Origin: Schaalia georgiae DSM 6843
GTDB lineage: Bacteria > Actinomycetota > Actinomycetes > Actinomycetales > Actinomycetaceae
DNA: 64,000 nucleotides
Direction: 5' to 3'
NCBI RefSeq assembly: GCF_000429245.1
Contig: NZ_AUBM01000009.1
Location: 62,001-126,000, forward strand
Position 1 is the first letter of the stretch; the number at the start of each line of letters is the position of its first letter. Of this stretch, positions 36,354-44,772 are shown piece after piece. The translations under genes and the position numbers were made by a program. The notes under the pieces are model-generated. The model ran no database searches. It saw nothing but the letters and a program-made list of their open reading frames with translations, and was not told where the DNA came from.

Positions 36354-36872
36354 CTAAGCGGAGGCCTCGAGCAAGCGGCGTATGGCCCGCAATGACACCA
36401 TGAGCTGCGTGTCGGAGGCCGGCGAGGCCTCGAATTCCGCGTTCGCCAGGTAGAAGTCGCGCGCGTTCCCGTCCGCGCAGTGGACCAGCAGCGCGGCGGC
36501 CCCGATGATGCGGCTCGCCTCGAGACTGCGTGCGAACGCGTCGCGCAGCAGACCGCTCCCGATCCCCGTGCCCTGCACGCGCTCGTCCACCGCGAGGCGC
36601 GCCAATAGGATGCAGGGGCAGGGTTCGGGACGCCGCCGGGGCGCCAACGACGACGGGAGCTCCGTTCGTGTGACGGAAGCGGTCGAGAGCGCGTAGTAGC
36701 CGAGCACTTCCGTTCCCTGCGCTGCGACGTAGACGACCGTGTTCCCCTGGTCCTGGTTCTGCCAGGCGAATCGGTGCAACCAGTCGTCCAGTTCGGCCTT
36801 GCCGGAGCGGAAGGCGGAACGCTCGTCGCCGCGCCGGAGGCGACGGGGCTCTTGGAGGACTTCGGCGTACAT
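36354..36872 (-). CDS. GNAT acetyltransferase toxin (TacT-like)
   Basis: 172 residues. The acetyl-CoA loop is VDERVQGTGIGSGLL (R/Q-x2-G-x-G at about 98-105) and the C-terminal FYLANAEFEAS carries the catalytic-type Tyr (141) seen in TacT/AtaT toxins, which acetylate aminoacyl-tRNA and stop translation. N-terminal SGKAELDDWLHRFAWQNQ is also typical of the class. It begins 13 bases after the antitoxin stop, in the antitoxin-first order of TacAT systems. Assignment as a toxin rests on family and context. Confidence 0.85.
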   Translation of the reverse strand: MYAEVLQEPRRLRRGDERSAFRSGKAELDDWLHRFAWQNQDQGNTVVYVAAQGTEVLGYYALSTASVTRTELPSSLAPRRRPEPCPCILLARLAVDERVQGTGIGSGLLRDAFARSLEASRIIGAAALLVHCADGNARDFYLANAEFEASPASDTQLMVSLRAIRRLLEASA

Positions 36873-36885
36873 CGCCGTCGGCCCC

Positions 36886-37179
36886 TCAGGCGGATCCGAT
36901 GGCGTAGTGCTTGCCGAAGGGGGAGGGGCGGTTCAGCAGCTTCCGCAGTTTCGGCATGTCGGCGACCGGGCGGTCGACGATCTCCTGGAACCGGGCGAAT
37001 TGGTCCTCGGAAACGGAGAACACCCGCTGATCGGCCAGTGCCCTCTCGGCCTCCAGCGTTGCGGAGGTCAAGACGAAGTCGCTGACGCTGCGGCCCGTCA
37101 CAGCCGCTGCTTGGCGGATGAGCAGGTTCTGGCGCTCGGTCGCGCGCAAGTCCATCCGGTGGGTCTTCGCGGGGGGCAT
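36886..37179 (-). CDS. DUF1778 ribbon-helix-helix antitoxin (TacA-like)
   Basis: 97 residues. The N-terminus MDLRATERQNLLIRQAAAVTGRSVSDFVLTSATLEAERAL (read in parts) is the DUF1778 RHH DNA-binding dimer; the C-terminal half (FARFQEIVDRPVADMPKLRKLLNRPSPF) would wrap the toxin. ATG 37179 is preceded by AAAGGAGTGG. It neutralises the adjacent GNAT protein and should repress the operon. Confidence 0.85.
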   Translation of the reverse strand: MPPAKTHRMDLRATERQNLLIRQAAAVTGRSVSDFVLTSATLEAERALADQRVFSVSEDQFARFQEIVDRPVADMPKLRKLLNRPSPFGKHYAIGSA

Positions 37180-37189
37180 GACCACTCCT

Positions 37190-37210
37190 TTCGTACGGGA
37201 AGTGTACACA
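37190..37210. promoter_or_regulatory. Candidate TacA operator
   Basis: Directly upstream of the antitoxin are two short palindromes, CGTACG (37192-37197) and GTGTACAC (37202-37209), ten bases apart. Both share a GTAC core. Spaced palindromes of this kind suit a ribbon-helix-helix dimer of dimers. Confidence 0.4.
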
Positions 37211-37314
37211 CATGAGTAGGGTGGCACAAGGGGGTGGGACTGGCGCTGGGACGGCGGCCACGGGAAGCGCGCGGCATCCACCGCGGAAGATATTGCCGCG
37301 CCCCCCGGGGCGCC

Positions 37315-37401
37315 TCCCCGTTCGCCCGCGCCCGGGTCCGTCACCCGAGCGGCGGCCCGCCCGGCGGGGGAGGGGTCCCCGTTCGCCCGCGCCCGGGTCC
37401 G
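37315..37401 (+). repeat. 26-bp perfect direct repeat, 61-bp offset
   Basis: A 26-base sequence containing GTTCGCCCGCGCCCGGGTCC is present without change at 37315-37340 and 37376-37401. It lies between the toxin-antitoxin promoter and the hydrolase gene. The 35 bases between copies are unrelated. Confidence 0.85.
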
Positions 37402-37432
37402 CCGGTGCGGCACACTGGATGGTGTGACATCC

Positions 37433-38374
37433 ATGAGTTTCGCGCCCATGGCGCCCTTCGCCTCCCTCCCCGTCCCCCGCAGTGTCGAATGCGTGTCCAT
37501 CCCGTCCCCCTGCGGCCCCCTGTCCGCGTACCACGGGCCACCGGCCCCCGCCTCGTCGGCCACTGCGGCCCCCGCCCCGCCGGCCGGCGGCCCGCGCTCA
37601 GCAGCAGCGGGGACGGGCCGCCCGAAAGCGCTGCTCGTCCCCGGGTTCACCGGGTCGAAGGAGGACTTCCGCCTCCCCATATCCGACTTGGTGGACCGGG
37701 GCTTCGAAGTGCTCGCCTACTCCCAGAGGGGCCAGGCCGACTCGGCCGCCCCCACGGGCGCGGGCGCCTACGGGCTCGGCGGCTTCGCCGGGGATGTGAC
37801 GGCCATCGCGTCCGCATGGGGAGCGGGGCAGCGCGTGCACCTGCTGGGGCACAGTTTCGGAGGAGTGGTGGCGCGCGCCGCGGCGATCGCCAGGCCCGAG
37901 CTCTTCGCCTCCCTCACACTCTTCTCCTCGGGGAACACGGCGAAAGACGCCGACGGGCCGGCACCCGATCCGGTTCCGGCTGGCCCAGCCGGGCGCGAGT
38001 GCGTCCTCGCCGCCTTCTTCCCCGGCACTGATTTCACGAGGCCGGGGCTGGTCTGGGAGGAGTTCATCCGCGTGCGTGCGCTGGCGACCTCCACGGGGAA
38101 CCTGATGGGCATCCGTGCGATCCTGGCGGATCAGCGCCCCAGCAGCGCCGAACTGCGCGCCACGGGCCTGCCGATCCACGTCGTCTACGGGGCGGAGGAC
38201 ACGGCATGGCCCGTCAGCGACTACAGGCGCGAGGCCCGCGAGGTCGGGGCGGTGGAGACCCCGATCCCCGGCGCCCAGCACTCCGCGCAGACGCAGAGGC
38301 CCACCGTGTGGGCGGACGCCGTGTCGCGCTTCTGGCTGGCCGTGGACAGCGGGCACCTCGTGTGGCAGATGTAG
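37433..38374 (+). CDS. Alpha/beta hydrolase
   Basis: 313 residues. A Pro/Ala-rich N-terminal part of about 65 residues precedes the fold, which begins ALLVPGFTGSKEDF (oxyanion region). The nucleophile elbow is LLGHSFGGV, the acid is probably Asp in YGAEDTAWP, and the His is in GAQHSAQTQ. No signal peptide, so it is cytoplasmic. The ester or amide substrate is unknown. ATG 37433 has GGATGG upstream; GTG 37424 is the alternative. Confidence 0.82.
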   Translation: MSFAPMAPFASLPVPRSVECVSIPSPCGPLSAYHGPPAPASSATAAPAPPAGGPRSAAAGTGRPKALLVPGFTGSKEDFRLPISDLVDRGFEVLAYSQRGQADSAAPTGAGAYGLGGFAGDVTAIASAWGAGQRVHLLGHSFGGVVARAAAIARPELFASLTLFSSGNTAKDADGPAPDPVPAGPAGRECVLAAFFPGTDFTRPGLVWEEFIRVRALATSTGNLMGIRAILADQRPSSAELRATGLPIHVVYGAEDTAWPVSDYRREAREVGAVETPIPGAQHSAQTQRPTVWADAVSRFWLAVDSGHLVWQM

Positions 38375-38543
38375 GGGTCCGGGTGCGGCGGCCGGGCGCT
38401 CCAAAGCGCCGCCGTGCGCCGCAGCGCCGTGGACGGGCCGGTTCAGTGCAGGATCCGCGACAGGAGGTCCTGGGCAGTCGTCACCTGCGGGTCGCCGGTC
38501 ACCTGCTCGGGCGGGGCGCCTCGCGTGCGCGCCAGGGGAAAGC

Positions 38544-38575
38544 GCGCCGCCGGGGCCGATCGGCCCCGGCGGCGC
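38544..38575. terminator. 32-bp perfect palindrome
   Basis: Bases 38544-38575 are a perfect palindrome with arms of 16 (GCGCCGCCGGGGCCGA and its complement) and no spacer. It lies between the convergent hydrolase and csbD genes, 13 bases past the csbD stop, and is best read as a shared terminator. Confidence 0.7.
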
Positions 38576-38588
38576 ACGCCCATCGGGA

Positions 38589-38786
38589 TCACTTCCCGGT
38601 GAGCTTGTCCTTGACTTCTTCGATCTTGTCGGTCACTGCTTCCTTGGCGTCACCGAGCTTCTCCTTGGCTTCGTCAACGATCTGGCCGATAGAGCCCGCA
38701 GCGCGGTCCTTCTGGCCATCGGAACGCAGCTCCTCGTTCCCAGTCGCACCGCCGACGGCCTCCTGGAACTTGTCCTCCAGTCCCAT
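38589..38786 (-). CDS. CsbD-family stress protein
   Basis: 65 residues. It matches the CsbD pattern (MGLEDKFQEAVGGATGNEEL, GQKDRAAGSIGQIVDEAKEKLGDA), a highly charged, helical, probably disordered small protein. Relatives are induced by general stress, but their action is unknown. ATG 38786 has AGGAG upstream. The gap upstream holds the mirror array at 38976. Confidence 0.88.
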   Translation of the reverse strand: MGLEDKFQEAVGGATGNEELRSDGQKDRAAGSIGQIVDEAKEKLGDAKEAVTDKIEEVKDKLTGK

Positions 38787-38975
38787 ACTGTCTCCTATCG
38801 TTGGTGAATGTGAACGCTTTCACCCTACAGCGGATGCGGGTGTACGGGAAGTGGAATGAGCCAGGCGGGCGGCGGGGCGACCAGCGTGCTGGCGCCAAGG
38901 GACCGGCCATGTTCGGGCGGCAGGATCGGGGAGGACGTGGGTCGGGTGCTCGACGCGACGGGGTGCGGTCGCGGT

Positions 38976-39156
38976 GGTCCAAAATGCGTCTGGGTTTCCA
39001 GTGGGAACGGGGGGTTGGTGGGGAGTTGGTCCAAAATGCGTCTGGGTCTGGGATAAATCGGCCGATTCTGCAGAAATCGGGGTAACTGAGACGCATTTTG
39101 GACCAGAGCGCCTCAATGCCGTCCCAGTGCGGCGAGACTCAGACGCATTTCGGACC
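38976..39156. repeat. Mirror array: four copies of GGTCCAAAATGCGTCT, 52-bp period
   Basis: Two direct copies start at 38976 and 39028 (52 apart) and two inverted copies (AGACGCATTTTGGACC at 39089, and a copy with one change at 39141) are again 52 apart. Copies 2 and 3 are perfect 16-bp inverted repeats; ATCGGCCGAT (39057-39066) lies between them. The array sits in the 532-base gap 38787-39318 upstream of csbD. The open frames crossing it have no recognisable product, and nothing else is evident in the gap. Confidence 0.85.
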
Positions 39157-39318
39157 GTTCTGCTGTGCCCAGTGCCGCTGGAGGTCCCGTGTGGGTCCTG
39201 CGCAGGGGGGTGGTGCCCGGCAGCCCGGCCTGTCCTCGGGACGCGGCGCCACACGCCGCTTGCGCCGCGAAACATGGAGAACCCCTGACCGGAGGGGCCT
39301 CGGAGCAGTGGTGGCCCC

Positions 39319-39912
39319 TCAGGGCCGCAGGGCGCCCGAGTGGAGGAGTCGCGAGGCGAAGCGCCTCTTCTCCTCGGTGGTGGCCGGGCCGAGGGCACCG
39401 GGGCCGTCGATGAGCAGGCACGACGCGCCGTGGACGTAGGCCCACAGGGCGGCCTCCGCCTCGGCGGTCGCGTCGGCGCCGAAGACCTCCCGGGCCAGTG
39501 CGGACAGTTCCGCGCGCGCCCGATCGCTTGCTTCGAGGAGGTCGGGGTGGGCAGTGGGGTCGTACATGTCCGAGCGGAACATGATGCGGAAGACGCCCGG
39601 GTTGGACAGCGCGAAGTCGATGTAGGCGCTGCCCGTGGCGACGACGATGCCGGAGGCGTCGGCGCCGGCGTTGTCGGTGCGGGCGCGGTGGAGGGCGTCG
39701 GCCAGGCCCGTGAAGCCCTCGGCGACCAGCGCGGCCAGGATGGCCTCGCGGTTGGGGAAATAGTGGTAGGGGGCCTGGTGGGTGCACCCCGCCCTGCGCG
39801 CCACTTCGCGCATCGACAGGGCAGCGGGGCCCCCGTGGTCCAGGAGCTCGCGGCTGGTGGCGAGGATGGCGGCCCGCAGGCCGCCGCGGTCGGAGTTGGG
39901 TGAATCCGTCAT
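39319..39912 (-). CDS. TetR-family repressor
   Basis: 197 residues from ATG 39912. The helix-turn-helix is in SMREVARRAGCTHQAPYHYFPNREAILAALVAEGF, with YHYFPNRE as the TetR signature. The ligand domain is of the TetR_C type found in repressors of divergent enzymes. It faces the fused oxidoreductase across an 82-base gap with two palindromes that share a core (see operator entry), so it most likely represses both. Confidence 0.88.
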   Translation of the reverse strand: MTDSPNSDRGGLRAAILATSRELLDHGGPAALSMREVARRAGCTHQAPYHYFPNREAILAALVAEGFTGLADALHRARTDNAGADASGIVVATGSAYIDFALSNPGVFRIMFRSDMYDPTAHPDLLEASDRARAELSALAREVFGADATAEAEAALWAYVHGASCLLIDGPGALGPATTEEKRRFASRLLHSGALRP

Positions 39913-39935
39913 GCCACCAGTGTCGCACACCCACT

Positions 39936-39983
39936 TGACACTGTCAGGTCGAGTGCTACTGTCGTTGCTAGACAGTGTCTAGC
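39936..39983. promoter_or_regulatory. Two TetR operators with GACA-N-TGTC core
   Basis: TGACACTGTCA (39936-39946) and the 17-base perfect palindrome GCTAGACAGTGTCTAGC (39967-39983) have centres 34 bases apart and share the core GACA-N-TGTC. The first overlaps a TTGACA that could be the -35 box for the oxidoreductase (39935-39940); the second ends 12 bases before its start codon, next to the ribosome site AGGAGA. Confidence 0.75.
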
Positions 39984-39994
39984 TAGGAGAAGAG

Positions 39995-42334
39995 ATGTAC
40001 GACGCGATCATCATCGGATCAGGGATCGGCGGCCTTTCAACAGCGGGCTTCCTGGCCGGGACGGCGGGCAAGAGGGTCCTCGTCCTGGAGAAGCACTCCG
40101 TCCCCGGCGGGCTCACCCACGCCTTCCGGCGCGGCGGGGCCTCCTGGGACGTGGGGGTCCACTACCTGGGCGGCCTCGGCGAGGGCGAGATGTTCCGCAG
40201 GGCGTTCGACTACCTCACCGGCGGACAGGTCCATTGGAGGCCGATGCCCCGCCACTACGACCGCTTCGTCTACCCGGGCACCGACTTCCGGGTCCCCGCC
40301 GGGCGCCGCGAGTACGAGGACGCCCTCGTCGCCGCGTTCCCCCACGAGGCGCGGGCCGTGCGCCGCTACTTCCGCGACATCGAGGCGGCCGCGGCGTGGG
40401 GGACGCTCGCCTACGCGCGGGAAATGGTGCCGCGATTCGTCGAGCCCCTCATCCGCCTCGCCCAGCGGGTGCGCCGCGGCTGCGCCCTGGACACCACGAA
40501 GGCCTACCTGGAGCGCCGCTTCCGCGACCCCCGGCTCCGCGCCCTCCTGGCCTCCCAGTGGGGCGACTACGGCGTCGAGCCCGCGCGCAGCGCCTTCGTG
40601 GCGCACGCGACGGTAGTCGCCCACTACCTGGAGGGCGCGTGGTTCCCCGAAGGGGGCAGTGCCCGCATCGCACGCGCCATCGAGGACGGCATCGAGGCCC
40701 ACGGCGGCCGGATCCGGGTGTGCCAGGAGGTCCGCGAGATCCTCGTCGAGAACGGGCGCGCGGTCGGCGTGCGCGTTATCGACCGCTCCGGCCCCCATCC
40801 ACACGAAATCATCCACCGTGCGCCCGTGGTCGTCTCCGGAGCGGGGGCGGGCCCCACCTACAACCGCCTTCTGCCCACCGACGGCCCCGTCGGCGCGGCC
40901 ACCCGGGGCGTGCGCAGCGCCATCGACGAGGTCGGACCCGGCCTCTCCGCCGTCAGCGTCTACCTGGAGCTGTCCGAACTGCCCGACGGCGTCGATGGCT
41001 CCAACGTGTGGGTGAGCACGACCACCGACCACGACGACATCAAGGGGGCCACGGCCGACCTCCTGGCGGGCGGGCCGCGCGCGGCGTTCTGCTCCTTCCC
41101 CTCCGTCAAGGCGGGGGAGGGGCGCACCACCGCGGAGATCCTCGCCTTCGCCGACCCCAGGGCGTTCAAGGCGTGGGAGGGCACTGCCAAGGGGGACCGC
41201 GGAGCCGACTACGCCCGCCTCAAGGCAGTCATCGCCGACGGGCTCATCGCCCTGGCGGACTCGGCGGTGCCCGGACTGCGCGCCGCAGTGCGCCGCGTCG
41301 AGGTGGGCACCCCCCTGACCGTCGAGCACTACACCTCGCATCCCGCCGGGGCTTTCTACGGGATCCCCGCCACCCCCGAGCGCTACCGCAAGCGCCTCAC
41401 CACGCCGAGGACCCCCATCGACGGCCTATACCTGACAGGGCAGGACGCGGGCTTCCTCGGCATCGCGGGGGCGCTCATGGCGGGCATGTCGGCGGCGTGC
41501 CAGGTGCTGGGTCCGGCGGGCCATAACCAGATCATGCGGGCCATCGAAGAGGGCCCCGGCCAGCAGCCGCGCGCAGCGGCCACCGGGCCCGGCGGGAAGG
41601 GCCAGGACGCCGGAGCGCCCGGAGCCCACGGTGGCAAGCGCGCGGCCGGAGGGGAGGAGCGGGAGCAGCAACCTGGGCAGGGGCTTCAGTTCCCCGGCAA
41701 GCTCGGTGCTCGCGTCGTCTCCTCGCGCGCAGTGACGCCCTCAGTCGTCGAACTCGTCCTCGACCTGGACGACGACGCGCCCCAATGGTGGCCCGGGCAG
41801 TACGTGCGCCTGCGGGTGGCCGACCACGAGTGGCGCGACTACTCGATCGCCTCCCTGGAGGGCCGCCGACTGCGCCTGCTCATCGACACCCGCACACGGG
41901 GGCGCGGCGCCCGCTTCGCAGTCGGCGCCGAGCAGGGCTCGCGCACTCTGCTGGAAGGGCCATTCGGGTCCTTCACCGCCACGGACTCGTCCCGCCGCCG
42001 CGTCTTCGTCGCCACGGGGACGGGCCTGGCGCCCTTCCTCCCCGTGTTCGCCCAGGACCCGCGTGAATCCGACCGCCTGCTCTTCGGGTGCCGCACCAGC
42101 GCCGAGGACCTCACCCGGGCTCTCGACGACCCGATGCCGCCGGTTACCCGGTGCGTCACCCGCGAGGACGTTGACGGCGCCTTCCGCGGGCGCGTCACGG
42201 CGGCGCTCGCGGAGTTCGGCGATCAGGCGGCTGAGTGCGACTTCCACGTGTGCGGCTCACCGGAGATGGTGGCCGACGCCACGGCCGTCCTGCGGGACCT
42301 GGGGGCGGGGGCGGTCGTCACCGAAGCGTTCTAG
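39995..42334 (+). CDS. Fusion of CrtI/retinol-saturase-like FAD oxidoreductase and ferredoxin-reductase domain
   Basis: 779 residues. Residues 1 to about 515 are an amine-oxidase/phytoene-desaturase-type flavoprotein: GSGIGGLSTAGFLA, HSVPGGLTHAFRRGG and C-terminal YLTGQDAGFLGIAGALMAGMSAA. A Gly/Ala/Glu/Gln-rich linker runs about 515-560. Residues 560-779 are an FNR-type reductase: RDYSIAS for FAD, TGTGLAPFLPVF for the nucleotide, and HVCGSPEMV. No 2Fe-2S motif is present. The reductase half could feed electrons from NAD(P)H to the first flavin, so saturation or isomerisation of a polyene such as a carotenoid or retinoid is one reading. Substrate unknown. Confidence 0.8.
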   Translation: MYDAIIIGSGIGGLSTAGFLAGTAGKRVLVLEKHSVPGGLTHAFRRGGASWDVGVHYLGGLGEGEMFRRAFDYLTGGQVHWRPMPRHYDRFVYPGTDFRVPAGRREYEDALVAAFPHEARAVRRYFRDIEAAAAWGTLAYAREMVPRFVEPLIRLAQRVRRGCALDTTKAYLERRFRDPRLRALLASQWGDYGVEPARSAFVAHATVVAHYLEGAWFPEGGSARIARAIEDGIEAHGGRIRVCQEVREILVENGRAVGVRVIDRSGPHPHEIIHRAPVVVSGAGAGPTYNRLLPTDGPVGAATRGVRSAIDEVGPGLSAVSVYLELSELPDGVDGSNVWVSTTTDHDDIKGATADLLAGGPRAAFCSFPSVKAGEGRTTAEILAFADPRAFKAWEGTAKGDRGADYARLKAVIADGLIALADSAVPGLRAAVRRVEVGTPLTVEHYTSHPAGAFYGIPATPERYRKRLTTPRTPIDGLYLTGQDAGFLGIAGALMAGMSAACQVLGPAGHNQIMRAIEEGPGQQPRAAATGPGGKGQDAGAPGAHGGKRAAGGEEREQQPGQGLQFPGKLGARVVSSRAVTPSVVELVLDLDDDAPQWWPGQYVRLRVADHEWRDYSIASLEGRRLRLLIDTRTRGRGARFAVGAEQGSRTLLEGPFGSFTATDSSRRRVFVATGTGLAPFLPVFAQDPRESDRLLFGCRTSAEDLTRALDDPMPPVTRCVTREDVDGAFRGRVTAALAEFGDQAAECDFHVCGSPEMVADATAVLRDLGAGAVVTEAF

Positions 42335-42516
42335 GGCGGTGTGCGCTGGCGTTCGGGGTTGGCGCGCCCGTGTCCGCGGCCCGGCCGCGTTCGGGGCCGC
42401 CACGCTCCGGTGCTGGCGTTCCGGGCACTCCCCGAACACGCATCAGGGGAGTCTCAGGGGGGAACGGGGGCGACACCCAGTACCCCGCCCGGAGCGGATG
42501 TAGTTGAGTGGTGGGC

Positions 42517-43221
42517 ATGTCAACGAACACTCCGGCCAACGGCGCGATCACCGCCCAAGGACTCGTCAAAACCTACATGCGGGGCCAGAGCCCCGTCCAC
42601 GCCCTCGCGGGCATCAACCTCTCGCTCCCCCAGGGGACGCAGGTCGCCATCATGGGGCCGTCGGGCAGCGGGAAGACCACGCTGCTCCACTGCCTGGCGG
42701 GGGTGCTGCGCCCGACTGCGGGGAGGATCACCGTCGGGGGCGTGGAGACCACTTCCCTGTCCGAGCGCGCCATGTCCGCCATGCGCCTGCGCTCCTTCGG
42801 CTTCGTCTTCCAGGACGGGCAGCTGTTGCCCGAGCTCCCCTGCGAGGAGAACATCGCGATGCCCCTCATGCTGGCCGGGACGGCCAAGGCGGAGGCCGTC
42901 GCGAAAGCGCGCTCGATCCTGGCCAACCTCGGCCTCGACGGGGCGGGGCGCGCGCGGCCGGGGCAACTCTCCGGCGGACAGGCGCAGCGCGTCGCCATCG
43001 GGCGGGCGCTGGCCACCGACCCGGCCGTGATCTTCGCCGACGAGCCGACGGGCGCCCTCGATCAGACGACCGGGGCCGAGGTCATGGGCCTGCTCACCAG
43101 CGCGTGCTCGGCGACCGGCGCGACGCTCATCCTGGTCACGCACGACGCCGGGGTCGCCTCGCGGGTCCCCCACACCATCCACATGCGCGACGGCCTCATC
43201 GACATGGAGGCATCACGATGA
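42517..43221 (+). CDS. ABC transporter ATP-binding protein (MacB/LolD type)
   Basis: 234 residues. Walker A is GPSGSGKTT, the signature is LSGGQAQR, Walker B is [12 protein letters not shown], and the switch His is in VTHDA. The sequence ADEPTGALD is the mark of the MacB/LolD/FtsE group that works with FtsX-type permeases. ATG 42517 is the likely start. The stop overlaps the permease start as ATGA. Substrate unknown; bacitracin-type peptide resistance or lipid export are usual roles. Confidence 0.9.
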   Translation: MSTNTPANGAITAQGLVKTYMRGQSPVHALAGINLSLPQGTQVAIMGPSGSGKTTLLHCLAGVLRPTAGRITVGGVETTSLSERAMSAMRLRSFGFVFQDGQLLPELPCEENIAMPLMLAGTAKAEAVAKARSILANLGLDGAGRARPGQLSGGQAQRVAIGRALATDPAVIFADEPTGALDQTTGAEVMGLLTSACSATGATLILVTHDAGVASRVPHTIHMRDGLIDMEASR

Positions 43222-44576
43222 ACCCGGTCCTCGCAGCGGCCAGCGCGATCCTGAGGGGCAGGGACCGCGCGACATCGGTCCTCACGGTCATCGCCTTCGC
43301 CCTGCCCCACGCGGTGTTCCTGGCGGTCCTGGGCGGGGTGGGGGCCTTCCAGGCGCGCGCCTCCCGCTTCGACGCGGCCTATTCCGAGCAGATGGGGCAG
43401 GGGGGCGGGACCATGTACACGGCGCTCGCCTACTTCGCGGCCACGCTGCTCATCGTCCCGGTCCTGTCGATGGGTGCCGCCGCTGCCCGCTTGGGAATGA
43501 GCAGGCGCGCCCACGACCTGGCCGTCCTACGGCTCATCGGGCTCGGCCCGGGCGCGGCCAAACTCGCCTGCGTCGTCGAGACCGCCGCGCACGCCGGGAT
43601 CGGCGTCGTCGTAGGGTCCGCGCTCTACGCGGTGACCCTGCCCGCATGGGGGCTCATCTCCTTCCAGGGCTGGCCGATGGCCGCCTCCGAGATGTGGGTC
43701 GGCGTGCTGCTCCTGCTGGGAGCCGCCCTGGCGATCATCGTCCTGGCCGCGCTGTCCGCCTGGTTCGGCATGCGCAAGGTGGCCATCACCCCCCTGGGCG
43801 TCACCCGGCGCCAGAAAGCCGACAGGGTCACCCCCATCGGCGTCGTGGTGGGCGCCGTGCTCCTGGTCGTGTGGATGGCCGCTGGGTCGCGTCTGGTGAA
43901 CGCGGGATTCGCCATCGGTATGACCGCACTGTTCGGCTTCTTGGCGGCGATCTTCCTGATCGTCAACCTCATCGGCGTGTGGAGCGTGTCCCTGCTGGGC
44001 CGCCTCATCGCCGCCATCGCCCGCCGCCCCCAGACGGTGCTCGCCGGACGGCGCCTGGTCGACGACCCCCGCAGCCTGTGGCGCTCCTTCGGGCCGGTCG
44101 CCCTGGTCGGCTTCCTGGTCGGAGTCCTCTACCCGACTCTGTCCGTGGTCGGGGGAATGGCCGGTGACGATCCCGTGAGCCGCATGGTCGGCGACGACAT
44201 GCTCAGGGGCATGATCCTCACCTTCTGCATCGCACTGGCGCTGGGCGCGATCTCCACGGCCGTCAACCAGGCGATCCGCGCCATCGACTCGGCGGAGCAG
44301 GCCCGGGCGCTGTTCCGCATGGGCTCGCCGTTGGCCTTCATGGACCGCGCGCGCCGCATCGAGATCGGGGTGCCGGCGCTGCTCATGATCCCCGGGTCGA
44401 TGCTGATCGGATTCCTCTTCATCATCCCCGTAGTGGGCGGGGCCGAGCTGTGGGGTACTCTCGGCGCCCTCCTGGCCACCGCGGTGGGAGGGGTCGCCCT
44501 GATCCTCGCGGCCTCGGAGTTGTCCGCCCCGCTGCGGCGCGCGATCGTGGAAGAAGCGCGCGAGAGCAACGAGTAG
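43218..44576 (+). CDS. FtsX-type ABC transporter permease
   Basis: 452 residues, about eight to ten membrane helices in two similar halves separated by a short loop (AARLGMSRRAHDLAVLRLIGLGPGAAKLACVVET is the FtsX coupling region). No large extracellular domain is visible, unlike true MacB. Forms a two-gene operon with the ATPase and is followed by a textbook terminator. An exporter or mechanotransmission role; no two-component or peptidase neighbour gives a hint. Confidence 0.85.
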   Translation: MNPVLAAASAILRGRDRATSVLTVIAFALPHAVFLAVLGGVGAFQARASRFDAAYSEQMGQGGGTMYTALAYFAATLLIVPVLSMGAAAARLGMSRRAHDLAVLRLIGLGPGAAKLACVVETAAHAGIGVVVGSALYAVTLPAWGLISFQGWPMAASEMWVGVLLLLGAALAIIVLAALSAWFGMRKVAITPLGVTRRQKADRVTPIGVVVGAVLLVVWMAAGSRLVNAGFAIGMTALFGFLAAIFLIVNLIGVWSVSLLGRLIAAIARRPQTVLAGRRLVDDPRSLWRSFGPVALVGFLVGVLYPTLSVVGGMAGDDPVSRMVGDDMLRGMILTFCIALALGAISTAVNQAIRAIDSAEQARALFRMGSPLAFMDRARRIEIGVPALLMIPGSMLIGFLFIIPVVGGAELWGTLGALLATAVGGVALILAASELSAPLRRAIVEEARESNE

Positions 44577-44616
44577 GGCGGAGAAAGCGGCTGGGAAATC
44601 GTGTGGCCCCAGCTGG

Positions 44617-44651
44617 ACCGGCACTGCGGCGCGCCGCAGTGCCGGTTTTTT
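44617..44651 (+). terminator. Intrinsic terminator of the ABC operon
   Basis: ACCGGCACTGCGGCG (44617-44631) and its exact complement (44632-44646) form a 15-bp stem directly followed by six T's (44646-44651). This is the clearest rho-independent terminator in the window. Confidence 0.92.
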
Positions 44652-44772
44652 CGCCGTGATCATCGGCCATTCCTCCGGACTACTTGAAAGTTACCGGTAA
44701 ATCCTGGGAATCGGTCAACCCCGGTGTTAGCCTGGCCGAAACCATCCGCAGGTGGAAGAAAGGTGAATAGCC

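Noticed and set aside
38820-39398. Protein-coding gene across the 52-bp-period array
   Set aside because: Several frames on both strands are open, but they show no family, no ribosome site, and are forced into similar peptides by the repeated DNA itself.
42351-42437. GTTCGGGG at 42351 and 42389 with inverted CCCCGAAC at 42430, as a possible fourth mirror array
   Set aside because: The fourth copy expected from the 38-bp step is missing and the motif is only eight bases long.
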